In this document: in pieces, positions 33,382 through 46,200 of the stretch
Layout of the letters: each line of letters opens with the position of its first letter
Position numbering within the stretch: the first letter of the stretch is position 1
From: Terfezia claveryi
Lineage: Eukaryota; Ascomycota; Pezizomycetes; Pezizales; Pezizaceae
Direction: 5' to 3'
Length of the DNA: 64,000 nt
Assembly: GCA_015179025.1 (NCBI GenBank)
Contig: WHUX01000018.1
Span: 372,001 to 436,000, forward strand
The notes under the pieces: model-generated
Told to the model about the DNA's origin: nothing
What the model saw: only the letters and a program-made list of their open reading frames with translations
Databases searched by the model: none
Translations under genes and position numbers: made by a program

Positions 33382-35718
33382 TTGACGGGTATGTAAGATG
33401 TAAGTACTTAATCTAGGGTAGGGTACCAACGTCAACCTGGAATTCTGTATGGGTATTTGGCTGGTGGGGGGGCAGGGAGGAGACAAAGATCGTTAGGTAC
33501 AAGCTGACCGGGTTAAGCGCAGGCACCGCACCGCAGAAGTGATGAGGTGTGTGTGAGGCGGCGAAACTCGAAATGAGTATGACTGAGGGGTTTTCGGTAC
33601 ACAAACAGACAGAGAAATGACAATCCGTAATTTGCGATGCAAACACTGGTCACACACACCAACCCTCTGCACCCCGGGACTGGGTACCACGACAGGGCCC
33701 CCAGTTTGGGATTTGGGATTCTGCGGCTTTACTCGTATTGGTGTGATTCTCCCGGTGGAACCCTGGCAATCCCTCCTGGTAGGGCACAGCGTATGTAGGA
33801 CGGGCTGTACGTAGATGGGTGTGTCGCGAGGCTGTAGACGGCCCCGCCAAATCGATTCAGCAGGCGCGAGGGCAAAAGGTAAAACAGCCTGTGGAACGGT
33901 GGCCGGCTTGCTTCGATTGAAAGGGTTGCGAGAGGCCAATTGAGGATTGGGCCTCTAATCGAGATATCCCTCGATATCCCATATAATCGCCCCGCCCCGA
34001 ACCCGCAAACGTCAATCTGAATCCCAATCCCAATTCCCAGTATAGCTAGGTCAGGGTATCGGGCAATCTCATAATCTCGGGAATTCGCTTGGGCTATGTC
34101 GCACAATCGTGGGGGACCTTACGCGTGTCAGCCCGTCAGTATCCTGCCGCACACCGACCAATTAACCATTGGGCGTGAGTCGCGGGAAATTACATACGTA
34201 GAGTAAGTACCGTACTGGTATAAGCTGTTGGAAACTCAAGCTCAGGCAAGAAGTAAAAAAAAATAAAAATAAAAATAAAAAAAGTGTCCTGGGCCTGGAA
34301 AGCGAAGCTCGAAATGGGATGTCTTATAAATAGTAAACAAACAAGGTCAAGCAGAGGCTTATACACGTAAGCAACCTACATCTGAACATACAATATGTAA
34401 GCAACCTTCAGACGACAAGCAGGACAAGCAGATGGCCATGTTTCCCGTATTGTACTGTACATGTAGGTACCCTACTTGATGTGGTGTGAAGATTCCTATT
34501 GGTGCTACTGGTGACATGTTTCCAGCATTCTCTAGTTACTATGGCACCTGTCCGTCCAGCAGCTGTCCTCCCGTTTGATGCGGCTCTGTGAGATTGCCTG
34601 CCATGCACGACGGGTACGGTACATCCACACCAGAATCACGTCATCTTTGATATGTAGGTAGATACTATACAAGTACAGAGGGTGACGAGGGGTGATGCAC
34701 GTGCTACCAATCCTGTTAGTTGTATATACTTAATATATTTATATATGGTGAGGGTTGCATTAGATCGATCCCAGGAACCGGGCATTATGCAAAAATCCGA
34801 ATACCGGAATTTAATATATTCCCATGTTTATGTTAAAGGTCACCCAGGGGGTTTTAACTTGAGCTCAATTTGAGCTTGAGATTTGAGCTACTTTTATCTT
34901 TGGAGATAACTATGTATTCTTTTGCAGGGAAATAAATGGATGCTGCAAAACTAATCATGCAAATGTGCTTGGGAGAATGCGAAATGTATTTATTGGTAGG
35001 CCATAGAGGATGAAACTACCAATCATCTGCCGTTACTAAGGGAGTGCTATATGTATCGAGTTCAGCTGCGACATATAGTCACTGTAGCAGTTTGGTTCTG
35101 GCGAAGAATTGGAAGCCAGGTTCAGGGTAACCGATTTGTTACCAGGACGAGATCTAACACCGTACTGCGCATAATTTTCGCCAGTCGAAACTAGTTTACG
35201 TACGTACGCAAGTATAAAGAAATATTCTCTGTCTGTACAAACATTCTCGCTCCCATCAGAATCAATTCGTCTCACTCAATTACGGGTATAATTAATTAAC
35301 TGATTGATTATTACCCTTCATATAAAATTGGGCTTCTAGATCTATATAGACGCAAGCTCGCACCGACTCCCTAAGCATAATTAAGCAAAGACAACGCCCC
35401 CATGGCTAGATATGGAGGAAGATTTAATTAATGCAGTATTTCATGCGTCCCATTGTGCATGTTAAGTAGCCGTAACTTGCCCTACCGGTGCTACACATAT
35501 GTATATACCCCCCTCCGAGTACCAGAACGGAACAACCCCAGTCTTCGAAAACAGTATAAGGACCGGTATACAGCTACGTATGCTTGCACCAGTGGTAGTG
35601 TTTGGGGCTACAAGCAACCAGCCTCAAGTATGTGTCGATGCTTATACAGACGTCTAAACTAGTAGATCACAGAGTTGAGAGTATGCTGGCTCTTTTTAAA
35701 TAGTTACTCCAGGAATCT
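33382..35718. other. Intergenic stretch, no gene recognised
   Basis: This is the probable promoter and leader region of the btgC-like gene. An open minus-strand frame at 33493-33939 lacks an ATG and has no recognisable domain. An A-rich tract lies at 34254-34281. Confidence 0.45.
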
Positions 35719-35967
35719 TTGGTGTGCTTTGAGGGTGCCCCAGTCGGTGATGATGGTGATAAATATTTGTGGGATAATACAGCGTCTGTTACAGAGAAAA
35801 ACAGACTTCTACTGATTGGCATGGAAAATAGGTTATACGCAGTAACAAGTACAGACTGCAGCCAAAGTCCGAATTTATTGGTGGATTGGGTATCATTAGA
35901 AACAACCAGATCGCAACCCACATCAGGCTACCAGACTGGCAGAACGTGCAAATGGGTCTACCAATAA
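35719..35967 (+). CDS. Possible relic ORF upstream of the IRG relic, unrecognised
   Basis: An 83-codon frame (GTG first codon, no ATG) with protein-like segments such as VGDDGDKYLWDNTASVTEKN and RLLLIGMENRLYAVTSTD. It sits about 330 bp upstream of the IRG pseudogene on the same strand. I do not recognise a family. It may be a decayed exon of a separate accessory gene. Confidence 0.2.
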   Translation: MVCFEGAPVGDDGDKYLWDNTASVTEKNRLLLIGMENRLYAVTSTDCSQSPNLLVDWVSLETTRSQPTSGYQTGRTCKWVYQ

Positions 35968-36295
35968 GGAGTACAGCAGGAGTTGCAGTTGCAGCAGTCA
36001 CTACCTAATTATACTGCTGATATTCCTCAAATCCCTCAAATCCCTCAGATCCCTCCAGGCTCATCAAACCACATGAACCTCCTCTTAATATTTGCTCGCT
36101 TGCTGTTTCTTCTGGCAAAAAGTGCAAAAAGCTTCCAGTAGGCACTGGCGAATCCGTTCTCCAGATATAGCTGTTGCCTATTTACCGCCCCACATTCATC
36201 ACTCAATTTCGCCCTAGAAGCATACATGTTCTTCAAAGCTGTAGGGAAGGTATTACCCCAGTCTTCTTTTGAGCAAGTCCGTACGGTGTTTGTAG

Positions 36296-37568
36296 TGCAT
36301 TGCTGCTGCGTGTGCTGACATTGTCGTCGACGTTCTAGCTGGAGACCCTCGGCCACAGAATGATACATTGGATGAAGTCGGGCGACACGGAAGGGAGATG
36401 GACCGGCAAGCCGCGGAGCGTGAGCGTAGGAGTCGTGAGCAGCAGGAAAGGGAAGATAGAATTAGGCGAGAGAATGAAGAGAAACTACAACAAGAACGGG
36501 AGCGCCATGAGAGTAAGCAGAGGGAGGAAAACGTAAGACATGAGGATGAAATGAGGAGGCAGAGGGAGGAAAGCGAGCGGCAGAAGGCAGAAGACAAGGA
36601 AAAATTGACGAGATTCGCAGAGCGGCGGCGGAAAAGGTCAAGGAAGAACAAGATAGACATGAACAGGAAAAGCAGCGATTGGAAGAAGAGACAGAAGCAA
36701 AGTTGGCTGCTCAAAAGGCTGAAGCTGAGAGAATTCTTCAGGAGGAACAAGCGAAAGCCAGGGAGCAGACGGAACACATGGAGCGCGAGCAAGCCGAACT
36801 GCGGGCCAAGTACACGGCAGGAATTCATCCGGAGGTATGGCCCACATCAGAGGAGCGAAAGAAGGCCGAGGAGATGTTGGTGGAGCCAAGGGAAGCGCAC
36901 TTCCACTGTGCCATCGCCGGTCTTGCAGGCAGTGGCAAGAGCTCGTTAATCAATGCAATCCGCGGGTTACGGAATCATCCAGCCCCTGGAGTCGCACCAA
37001 TCGGGGTCGCTGAAACCACGCTGACCGTCACTGCTTACCGCGACCTGCCACAGAACCTCCACGCAGCCGCTTTATATGGTACGATATTCCCGGTGCTGGG
37101 ACTATCAAAATCAAAGGCTGGCAATATTTCAACTCTCAAGGGCTCTTTGTATTTGACCTAATATTTGTCGTGGTCGACAACCGGTTCAGCGAGCAGGACC
37201 TTATTATCCTACAGCATTGTGAGCGTTACAAGATCCCATCCATTATTGTTCGCTCCAAAGCAAACCAACATATTGGCAACTTGATGAGACAGACGTATAA
37301 ATGGGATGGCTCAGACGATGAGCGGGATTTCGATGAGGTATATTTGAAGGCACGAGAAGCATTCATAACCAGCACGCGGACCAGTATCCGCGAAAATCTG
37401 AAGGCTGGAAGTCTGAGTCCAAATAAACCAATATATATTGTGTCATGTGATGCGTTGGTATTCCTGATTCAAGAGGACAAGAAGAGGCTCAAAAAACTGA
37501 ATCAGATAATCGACGAACCGCAACTTGTCATTGAACTCTATTCTACGGTGAAAGAAAGGAGGTACTGA
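36296..37568 (+). pseudogene. IRG-type (interferon-inducible-GTPase-like) GTPase pseudogene
   Basis: Three overlapping frames read as one protein. First comes a long Glu/Arg-rich coiled coil (REQQEREDRIRRENEEKLQ and similar), shifted by one missing A near 36600. Then HFHCAIAGLAGSGKSSLINA follows, with a P-loop GxxGxGKS at 36919-36942, then RGLRNHPAPGVAPIGVAETT. A second shift of one base near 37046 leads to WYDIPGAGT (G3 motif, 37083-37100), FDLIFVVVDNRFSEQD and IIVRSKANQH (G4-like, with Asn where Asp is usual). It ends at TGA 37566-37568 after VKERRY. This is the layout of fungal IRG-family GTPases with an N-terminal coiled coil. The 5' end opens after a TAG with no ATG. Two frameshifts and a missing start make it a pseudogene. 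Animal IRGs act in cell-autonomous defence; the fungal role is unknown. Confidence 0.75.
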
Positions 37569-40287
37569 GGGTTATGTGCCTGCTAGTTTAGCTGTGGCTT
37601 TTTAACTGCCAGTGGCATGGCAGTTTGTGCATGGGTTCCATTAATATCAGGCATGAGGCTTCTTTAAACCGCTTTCATTCATTAGCAAGGTTTCATTCTC
37701 TTGTTGCGTCCTGATCTTTCTCTGCCATTTCTGGCTGATGCCAGCGTTTGTCTTTAGTTATATTACGCCCATTCAATCTAACTACTTACGTATGAAATTG
37801 CTACTCGCGTCTCTATCCGTCCCAGACACTTTATCTTGGCTGCGCATCATCTATAGGAGTGTGTCTGTATATATTGCTAGGGTATGTTATTAGATTTATA
37901 TAACGTCTAGCAGTGGATACTAGTGGCACGTAAAGCCTATACCTGAGAGTAGAAAGTGCTTATAACTGGTTATAACTGAGGGCATCAAGAGTTACCCTGA
38001 AAACCCTCTATTTTCGTTACTTCGCCAAGCTCAGGAGGTTTTTCTGTTTAAAAATGAAAAATAAAATAAAACAAATAGCTTTCCATTTTTTTTTTGGAAT
38101 ACAAACTAACAACTAGAGGTTGCTAGGGCCTGAGACGGGAAAATGAAATTAAGTAGTAAATAAAGCTAAAATAGCGAGTTTATCAGCCAGCCCTCAGCCG
38201 ACGACCATCATGATGGCTTAACGACGGCTTCCAAGATTAGATACAGAAAAGATTACAAAATTTCTAATAATGCATAGAAAAAGTCTCAGATAAGGAAGGA
38301 AGAATTAATCAATGTTTAAGATAGTAGTCATGTGAGCGGGCTCAGCATGGATTTGAACTTGTTCGATGAATACTTAAGTATGAGTAAGAAAAGAAAAAAA
38401 AAGAAAGGTAATAGCATTCAATGTTACACAAATATCTTTACACTAATTTTTTTTTACATAATTAGACTTGCATATTGAGGATAGGGGGCGAGCTTGAGTG
38501 AAGGAAAAAGAATCTGATGCTGAATGTTGAACCTGAGCATGAGGTTCTCTAAGATTTTCATATCCTAATGACGTTCAGTGGGGTGAAGGGATTTTCTTTG
38601 CAAAAGTGAAATGGGGGAGAGATGGAGGGGGATGGTGATTGTAATTCTGCGTGGAGAAGATAGGAGTTATGAGTTATGTGTTGGGAGCATACTATCGGGT
38701 ATACTAATCTGTTTTGTATGTATTCAAGAATAGAAAAAAATGATTACTCTGGTAGGATACCCTGAGTAATAAACTAACCTATGATTAAGAAAGTAACCCG
38801 CAAATAAAAAACAAGACACTGAACGTAGTTTCTTGCAAGATCCAACGTACCATAAGTAACACTGCAATCTTATCCGCGAGTTTTCTACGGTGCATAACTT
38901 GGCCTAGCTATGCCAATGAAGGTTCCCGTTTAGCGTTGATCATCTAGAATAACTGGCAAGGGTGTTTATTGACCCAAGATGTTGTGGTGGCGCTTTAGGC
39001 TATCTGTGATTATATCTTTTGCTCTATGGGGTGGAGCATTATTATCCCAATTGTGCGGTTCATGTTTGTAAATGGCAGGGGGGGACAAGAATTCTGAGCA
39101 TCTACTAAAGAGAAGTTGGGTAAGGACTGTATTTCATCTATGTAGTCCCAAAAGGGCAAAGAAATGTTTCTTCGAGACCACAAAAAAAAAAAAAAAAAAA
39201 AAAAACCTAGGATTTTTATACCTACTTGCTTAGTCAACTCTCTTCTTGTCTATATTTGGAATCTGAAATCCTCAAGTTTTGTCTAGCATCTACACAGACA
39301 TCAAACTTGTATTCTCAAGTCTGTTGTTACTGTTCTCACTATAGACTAGGACTCACTGCTGCACAGCTCATTCTTTGGTTCCCGCATTAATGGAGTGCTG
39401 AGAACGTTCACTGCATACAGATCTTAGAATAGCAGAAATCAATAAATCTTTTCACTTAGGTACATATATGTGAGTATTAAAGTGAGCACACATGGAGGTA
39501 GTGTTGCATCTCTGCTCACCCTGGTTTGGAAATACAAATATAACAGACTATATAGCAGGGTCTATTCCAGGGTGGATTCTGATTCACACAACTGCCATTG
39601 AATAGCACACACACACACAGAGAAAGAGATGGAGGAGGGGGGGGATATTACGCCACACAAAAAAATGCCATGACAGAACCCACTGAAAACAACTCGAGAA
39701 AAGTATCTGATAAAAGTTCATTAAAGTCTCCTGAAATAATGGAGTATCGTTACAACCAACGTTACCTGACCGTATCAGCAAACATTGCCTTGACAAATTA
39801 GGACTAAAACGCAAATATTCTTCTAGGGTTACCCTGAATCTTGTAGTTAGTTAACAAGAAACAAAACGATATGTTACCCCCCTCCCCCTTTGGGATCACA
39901 ATAAGATTTATCGTCCTTGATTTTTGCTAAACCGGGATCTCAACGGAATAAATTGTTATTTTGCTAGGGATCAGAGACTAGTCTGGAGGAGGAGACCACT
40001 AACTTTTTCCATCGATATACCCGACCCGGAATTTCATGCATATCTTACCGAGACCAACGGTAGGGAATATGAAAATGATCTCGACTCTAATATGCACATA
40101 TCAATAATGAGATCTATATTGGAAATGAAAATAGAGCAAAATCTTCCCCCAAAAAAAAAAAAAAAACTACGAAAGGAAAAGAGAATTCACAAAAATCAAT
40201 CAATAGAAAGGGCCTCCAAAAAATAAATCAAAGTAAATTCTATGTAGCAAAGGAATAACATATCCAGCCATCATCAGTGAAGATTGC
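37569..40287. other. Intergenic stretch between convergent genes
   Basis: A+T-rich, with A tracts (39181-39205, 40149-40165). It has no supported coding feature. A 100-codon plus-strand frame at 39924 lacks an ATG and ends in a Lys-rich chance stretch. Confidence 0.45.
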
Positions 40288-43200
40288 CTATTCCCCATGC
40301 TGTTCTTCTTCGTCATCACCATCATCATTCACCTCGGAAACCAATCTTTCCTCCACGTCCTCTTTCCTAAGCTGCCGACCATGCAACATACAACCTACAT
40401 GCGTAGAGAGATAACTTTGACCCTTCCTTCTCAGTCCAATAAGTATTCTTAACAGTGGTAGCGGACTTCTTTCAAATGGCGAGAGTGGCATTCCCAAAAT
40501 ATTCCTTGCTTCTGGGCTCTTAACGTGACCATCCGGGGAAATCAAACCCTCTTTCTGTGCTGGTACATCCTTAAAATAAAGTCCAAGAAAGCCGCAAATA
40601 CGCTCATAGGAAGCGTAGTCTTCAAAATACAGTTCTCCAGAGAAAAGACCGAGGAGATCAATTACAGGGCTGTGAGTGGGGACTGTGAGTGGCATGTCGT
40701 GAGAGACAGGTGGCAGAGTATAATAATCCAACTTATTATATGATGGGCTAGCCTTCGTGGTCCGTGGAGCGTACATGTGTAGAGTAACAGTTTCTGACAC
40801 ACGAATTCGTGAGATGAGGCTGTTGACTTCCCACGGACTCAGAATTATCAAGACGGAAGGATCAGCACGGGTTGACACAACCCAATTCACAAGCATGAGA
40901 TAGTCGTCCATGCCTTTATTCCGTTTTCTGATCTCAACTGTGTTGGCAAAGTCCGTTGTGACAAGTAGAGTCTGTGGCCAGGCCCCACGCTGCATATGCT
41001 CCGCAGCGGCAGTATTCAATAGGACGTCAAAAGCCGGAAGGAAAGCATCCTGGCGGAGTTTGAGCCCTGGCAATTGACCGCTCTCAATAAAAGTTCGGAG
41101 ATGGGTGGTTACTCGGTGCTTTCTTGCTTCCGCCGGGGGGGGGCGCTCGGATTCACGCTCACTCTCAATCTCATGACATAGCTCTCGCTCTTGTTCCTCC
41201 AGCATTGGTGCCCCTGCTGAGCTCTTAACCCCAAATTTTGCGCATTGTTCCAAAATTTCCTTAATTGCCCCATCCGTTGGGAGCGGTCCCGATGTGAAGT
41301 CTGCGGTTTGAGATCTCTCAAAACCGTAGTGCTGTTCCAGTGTCTTAGCCTCCCGTTCAAGCAGAGCCTCTGGAAAACCTGATGCAAGCTCCTTCGAGGC
41401 CACGGAGCGTTGATGATAGCTCATTCCTTGTTTTGCCCAGATAGGGACGAGCTTGCGTGTGTTGTAACAAGTTTGCTGCATTGACCAGTAGATAACATCA
41501 CGTACTTCGACTCTGTCACGACGGCGCATTGCAGCAAACTTATGCAACTCTCGGTCAATCTCTGGAGGCCCGCAAAAAATAACAGAATGGCCGCTGCGTA
41601 ATTTTCGCATTCTCATACATGCTAAAATCGAGGAATCATTAGATATATAGAGACACTTAGAGGGGCAAAAACAAAGAATCACACTAAGGACCAACTGACC
41701 TTGGACAAGCCTGTCTTTTGTTAAATTTGGCCCCAGCGTTACTGCTGCTCTGCAACTTGGCGGTAGTTTCAAGTCGGTTCCTCTAGTATGGGCTTCGTCA
41801 AGATATACGATACAATCATCTAGCCTCTCCGCAAATGCACTGATCAACACCGGCTCCTTGACACCTTCCTTAGTCAATACCGTCAATTCATCATCTTCAT
41901 TGAAGTATACTGCAGCCTTAACATGAGATGAGGCGACAAGCCCTAACCATGTCGATGCAACTTGTTCGTTGTTGAGCTCTAGCACCTGTGCTCCCACGTC
42001 GAGGAGGACTCGAATCGGTTCAGGGTTTCTAAATCTTGTGGTTGCCAGTCGGGTTAGAAGGTCAATTGTCCCGAGACGAGCATCGTTCTCTTGCTTGATC
42101 GGAATGTAATCATTTATCCCAGGTTGAAGAAGGTAACTCAATACGCTTGCGTTTGTGTTCCGTTGCTTCTCAGTATCATGTTGGGTTATTGAGAGAGGAA
42201 GGAGGTATTTGTTATCATTAGTTCCACTGAACCCCGTAGTCGGGTGGATCTTCTCTTCAGCAACATCCCATCCAGAAGATGACAATTTATACTCAAATTC
42301 TTTAGCCTCAAGAGGGAAGACCACGCTTGACAAATAAAAATCGATGACTGCCTTATTATATCGGAATATTGGTAGGATTCTCTCTGTCCACTGCCTCGAA
42401 TCTTCCAAGTTGACGGCATTTAAGTGCTTTAAGTCAGCATCTTTCCAGCAATTCATATGTTTCCACCACTTTTCGTATTCAAGGGTCGGATTGTCTGTCT
42501 TGAACAATGCGCGGAAGGCTACTTCGAGCTGATTTTCTGTAAGGCCACCATAATAGTAACTTAGGCATGTGAGGGTAAGGGCGACGTCTGGATGGCTAAA
42601 CTCAGACTGTCCTGAAGGTGAGTCCTTGGCCCGATACGGAACTGCAAGCATGGAGCGCTTGAGATCTAGTCCATAGTCAACTTTCCAACGTTTTTCGTGC
42701 AACACAAAGAGGAGGATATTATGAGCAATCAGCCCTCTTAAGAGAAGGAGGGTTTTATCGTCTAGGTCACTGTCCCTGGTAAGTACCGCAAACATCTTTC
42801 CTTGCTTGAGTCGCGGTTTGGTAATGAATTCTACCGCCAACGTCCGCCCCTCATCGGTCCAATGACGGAAAGAAATAATAGGAAGCTGGCCTGCAATAAA
42901 AAGGTCAAAGACTGCACGTTAAGGTAAAAGTGGAAAAATACATACTCCCTATTATGCACTTTGCAACTTCCTCAAGTAGACGTCTTCCTTCATCTAAATC
43001 CAAGATGCGGATTGGACTAAACCCGCCATACTGGGAGTACTTGGACTCCCCTATCTCAAATGCTTGAGGGTCGGACCGTCGTTTTCTCAATACCGATCCC
43101 ACCAAGGTAAGTAATTCTTGCACCACAAGCCACCTTTGTGGGTGATGTTCCATTGGCTTCGAGTTCCCAATAGTGTAAATCAATTCGTGCCGGCTGTTCA

Positions 43201-46200
43201 GAATTTCGTCACTTTCATCCAAGATATCCCTTGAGTTTTCTTTCAGCCATAATTGGACGTCGATCAGCAGCTTCGCAACAGGTTCCTCATCTCGCGGCCA
43301 GTGCTTCGTCTTGGTGTTAAGGTCCCTCCGCTCTGCGTTGTGCAGCCGCTCTAGACCAAGGAGCTTGAACGAAAGCAGGTGCTCCGGTTGAACGACTAAT
43401 ATTCCCCCCATATCTCGACATTCCCGAAATATTTCATGTACCCTCCTAACCTGAGGTGAAGTTAGATTAACCTTCCTGGAAAAAGGCATATAAAATATTC
43501 GTCGATTGACCAATCCCCCCAGGCGCTGGACAAGCGTCTGGAACATTTGACCGCATAGAGGCTTTAAAACTACAACCCTCACTAACTTCGTGCTGTCTGC
43601 TAAGGCGGTTGCGACGATGGGGACAATGACCGATGTCTTTCCCTCTCCCATCAAGAGCTGCATAATGGCATTTTTGTCGTTCGGAGGTTTTATCATGGTC
43701 TTCGCTACAGTTGCCTGTACAGAGCGCACGAGTAGGTTGTTCTCAATCTCCATGAGGAGCCAGTCAGGGTTCTCAAGTGGGTCCCACTCCTCATGACCGA
43801 TATTCTCCAATTCGCGCAAGAGATCCGAGCCATCATGTTTTTGTTCCTGGGCCCGACTTAGTCTCTTTGCCCGCTGCAGCGCCGTTATTGCCATAGCATA
43901 TTCCACCAGCACAGTTTTCCACTCTAGTGACAAGCTTGCAAAATTGGAAGCTGCTAACCGCTGTAACAAAGCCACGGTAGAAATTTGTGGCCATAGGCCA
44001 GCCTTATATGTCATCCATCCTCTTTCATCCACCGCTGGCTCCAGGGCTCCTCGGATTTGCCTAGATAAACGCTCCAGAGACACGGTACAGTCAATATTGT
44101 ACAGTTTCAAGCTAGATTTCACGTTCTCTGAAGACCATCCCGTGAGAGTGCTTTTGGTATCCGAATTACTGAGAAGAGCATCCAGACTCTTCTCAAGGTC
44201 AGTTGCATATTGTTGACGGAACTCTCTCAAATCCTTGTTGGATCTCTGGGCGAAAGTTTTGAGCAGTGATCTGAGGTCGTTAATCTCCCGGTCGCTCTGC
44301 GGTATGACAGGAGTAGGCGCCTGCAGCTCCCCCGGCGGGGTGAATATCACGTTGTGTTGAATCAATCTCGGGCTTGGTCTGCTCAGCAAATGCTGGTACA
44401 ATGGTACGGGATCTTGTACAGGCTCCAGCCTCTCGCAACGGTTGAACATGTAATGCAGTGGCGTTTGTTTTTGGATATTGATCTGGTCCAGCTGCGACTG
44501 CAGGTAAATCATATACTGCTGAAATTCCATATTCATATACCAGTCACAGAATTTCCGGTGGACAACTGCTTCAACTTCCTGAACCTTGATATGCGGGAAT
44601 GCTACCTTAGATGGGATACGGACTGACTGACATGGCCCCTGGGAAACAAGCATTTGGACGAACATCGATACCTCCTCCTGGACGTTATTCGTGTATTCCT
44701 CAAACCGGCGTTGAGCCAACTCTGTATCCGTCTCAGATGGAATTTGGTCTAGCCTCGCTTCGCTACTTTCTGCAAAATCGAGTACAGAATTTCCCACAAG
44801 CTTCGTCAACACCACCACATCGGGCTCAAACCCATCTAGAAGGTCATAGGTGGTATGCTTCGGTTGACCTAATTCTCGAATACTAGGAATCGTTGCAAAT
44901 GCCAGGAGTGTCTCGACTAACGAGAGCGGAAGACAGTCTGCGCGAGATCCCCGGTATGCTAGGGTGCAAAGGGTAAACATGAGTGAATAAGTATCCCGCT
45001 GACGGTCGGAGCTTAACAATTTCTGCTGGAAATCAAGCCATACGTCCGCAAGACGGAGCTCCAATAATCTTTCATCGTAACCGAGTTCGAAAGGTTGGCC
45101 ATCGAGGACACCCCACTCGACCAAGGTGTCCAGAAGGTTAGGGCAAATACTTAGTTGAGTCGCCCATTCTTCCACAAGCCGTGCAACATGGTACACTTCC
45201 GCTCCTTCGGGGGACTGTTGTGAATCTCTGGCGATGTATATGGAATCTGCCTTTTCTGTGCCCGGAAGTTGCTCCACGCGGTGTACGAATTCATCCCTGC
45301 GGAATTTTGTATTCCGGAATGCTGCCCTTCTAGCTAAATGTGAGTCACAAACCTGATTGTAATACCGTTTATCCAGGTGTCCATCCATGAATATCCCAAA
45401 TGACTCTGCATGGGAAAAAACATTTTGAACTATGAGCTCAAAACTTTCGTGTTGTGCAAGGGGTGGAAGTTCTTCCTTCCATGTAACTTGTTGCATGCTC
45501 TTACGGTGTTTGGGGTAGTAAACACGCTGTGGTGAAAGACCCGCAATGAGCCTGAGAATACTCGCTTCAAGGCCATCTCTCTCTAGCCTCTGGAATGACC
45601 ATGTAGCCGCACATCTCAGCAGCGCGAGAGCTTCCTCAGTTCCCGTCCTCTCGGTAAGCGGATCTGGCATACATGAGGATGTAACACCATGGAGATAAAT
45701 CTTGTATAGATGACTTGCTAAGCTCCCATTCCCTACTAACCGTCCCAAAGTATCATCAATCGTGTAAATGTGATATCTTACACGATCGAATCCCTTAGGC
45801 TTTGTGCTAATATTCACCCCCTGATGATTGTCGCCATCGGGATGAACTGTCACAGTTCCGTAAGGGACCATTACGCTGCGGATTTTGCCCTGACGTACAA
45901 TGAGCTTGCTATGCAGTCCTATGAACGTCGACAAATTCTGGTTTCGATCAACAACCATTTGCGGGAATTGACGACACTCCAGGTTCCAGTCTTTCACTAC
46001 AAAGTCCAGTTTCAGCCTTGGTAACCGTGCGAGTATCTCTGGTCTGGCCTTTGCGGACTTCAATTCGTTAACCTCGATATGGGTCTCGTATTCGAGGACA
46101 CTAAGTACTCCATGTATCATCTTGGCAGTTTCGCTGCGGACGTCAATTAGCTGCTTACCTGGCTGGAAACGAAGACGTCGCAAGCCAGGTTCATTACTCT

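Noticed and set aside
33493..33939. 148-codon minus-strand frame starting MASRNPFNRSKP upstream of the btgC-like gene
   Set aside because: The first codon is not ATG, no domain is recognisable and it lies in the likely promoter or leader.
39924..40226. 100-codon plus-strand frame with Lys-rich end
   Set aside because: It has no ATG, and the Lys run is simply an A tract; no homology recognised.
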